Shown piece after piece: positions 5,638 through 5,991 of a stretch of 5,991 nt of DNA. Origin of the DNA: Candidatus Hydrogenedentota bacterium (GTDB lineage: Bacteria; Hydrogenedentota; Hydrogenedentia; Hydrogenedentales; SLHB01); the NCBI GenBank assembly GCA_016934125.1, contig JAFGTL010000239.1, forward strand, positions 1 through 5,991, in the 5' to 3' direction. The notes below the pieces were generated by a model. That model searched no databases. It saw only the letters and a list, made by a program, of their open reading frames with translations, and had not been told where the DNA came from. Both the position numbers and the translations under genes were made by a program. Position 1 is the first letter of the stretch. Each line of letters opens with the position of its first letter.

Positions 5638-5991
5638 TCAGTTCACCACGAACCGCAGGATCCGGGTGGCGTGGCCGGTGCTGCGTTCGTCGGCCGATTC
5701 GGCGATGCGGAGGCGGATCACGTGGGGGCCGGCCGGAAGGTCTTCGGCGAGCACGCGGCACACCGGGCGGTGGAACCGCTCGCAGTATTGGTCGAACAGA
5801 TCCACTGTGAACGGCTCGCCGCCGTCCACGGCGCATTCGAGCATGCCTGCGTCCATGCCCGCAATGGCGTTGATGCCGACGAGTCGCCCTTCGAACTCGA
5901 GTTCGAGCGTCGCGCCGGGCTGTTCGGCGGCCAGCACGTCCACGGGGCCGGTGTAGTTGCACGTCTTCTCGGCCGTCCAGGCGGGGAGCCG
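5638..5991 (-). CDS. C-terminal domain of a GDSL/SGNH-hydrolase-type protein, 5'-truncated
   Basis: The frame is open to the window edge, so 117 C-terminal residues plus the stop are visible and the start lies beyond base 5991. The piece reads as a beta-sandwich: TLELEFEGRLVGINAIAGMDAGMLECAVDG, FTVDLFDQY, RPVCRVLAEDLPAGPHVIRLRI, GHATRILRFVVN. This pattern (G-x-D-A-G-x-L-E-x-x-xDGG, x-x-DLF, L-P-x-G-x-H, GHA-x-RI-x-x-FxVN) matches, from memory, the C-terminal accessory domain of SGNH/GDSL hydrolases of planctomycete- and Lentisphaera-type bacteria, related in look to the jelly-roll of CE2 esterases. The catalytic SGNH blocks would lie outside the window and cannot be checked. It converges on lgt with 18 bp between the stops. 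Confidence 0.6.
   Translation of the reverse strand, partial: RLPAWTAEKTCNYTGPVDVLAAEQPGATLELEFEGRLVGINAIAGMDAGMLECAVDGGEPFTVDLFDQYCERFHRPVCRVLAEDLPAGPHVIRLRIAESADERSTGHATRILRFVVN

Noticed and set aside
1045..5663. Seven GGATCC palindromes (1045, 1223, 1239, 1366, 2249, 5319, 5658)
   Set aside because: This is somewhat more than the about two expected by base composition, but all lie inside genes and fit the Asp/Ile/Arg-Pro codon usage. There is no regular spacing or link to a repeat or modification gene.

Overview
This is a GC-rich (roughly two-thirds G+C), densely coding bacterial window of six genes, two of them cut by the window edges. The protein mix points to a PVC-group, Hydrogenedentes-like or Lentisphaera/Planctomycete-like bacterium. 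The clues are a secreted PcRGLX/YetA-like polysaccharide-active protein, a GDSL esterase-type accessory domain, a PadR/HAAS regulatory pair with a pilin-like sensor domain, and an Lgt of the 'GCFLNGCCYG' type. The taxonomy is inferred from recalled family resemblance, not from a marker gene.

Layout. Bases 1-768 (+) hold the 3' part of an alpha/beta-hydrolase-fold protein. It overlaps by ATGA the gene at 765-3404 (+), a secreted 879-residue protein with an N-terminal PcRGLX/YetA-like RIFT-barrel-type domain, an alpha-helical (alpha/alpha toroid-like) centre and a C-terminal beta domain. Facing it across 33 bp is a minus-strand operon: padR (4639 to 4281, 120 aa) followed, with an 8-bp overlap, by a membrane protein (4286 to 3438) built as HAAS domain, single TM helix, and pilin-like extracytoplasmic domain. 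A 180-bp intergenic region (4642-4821) separates padR from the divergent lgt-like gene (4822-5619, +). Convergent to lgt across 18 bp, the window ends in the C-terminal 117 residues of a minus-strand protein with the accessory domain of planctomycete-type SGNH/GDSL hydrolases.

How they work together. The first two genes look like a translationally coupled pair for acquiring or processing plant or algal polysaccharide; the edge-truncated GDSL-type gene may be thematically related. The padR/HAAS pair looks like a self-contained regulatory module: a cytoplasmic repressor with a membrane partner carrying an outside sensor-like domain. A perfect inverted repeat sits inside the inferred padR promoter, which suggests autoregulation. 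The lgt-like gene is a housekeeping lipoprotein-maturation gene, but with unusual residues at positions important in E. coli Lgt.

Most notable points: the HAAS-TM-pilin-like fusion next to PadR; matching divergent promoters with the same -10 hexamer and almost no 5' leader; the hydrolase with glycine in place of the nucleophile serine; and the atypical Lgt active-site motif. No rRNA, tRNA, CRISPR array, insertion sequence or convincing intrinsic terminator was seen.
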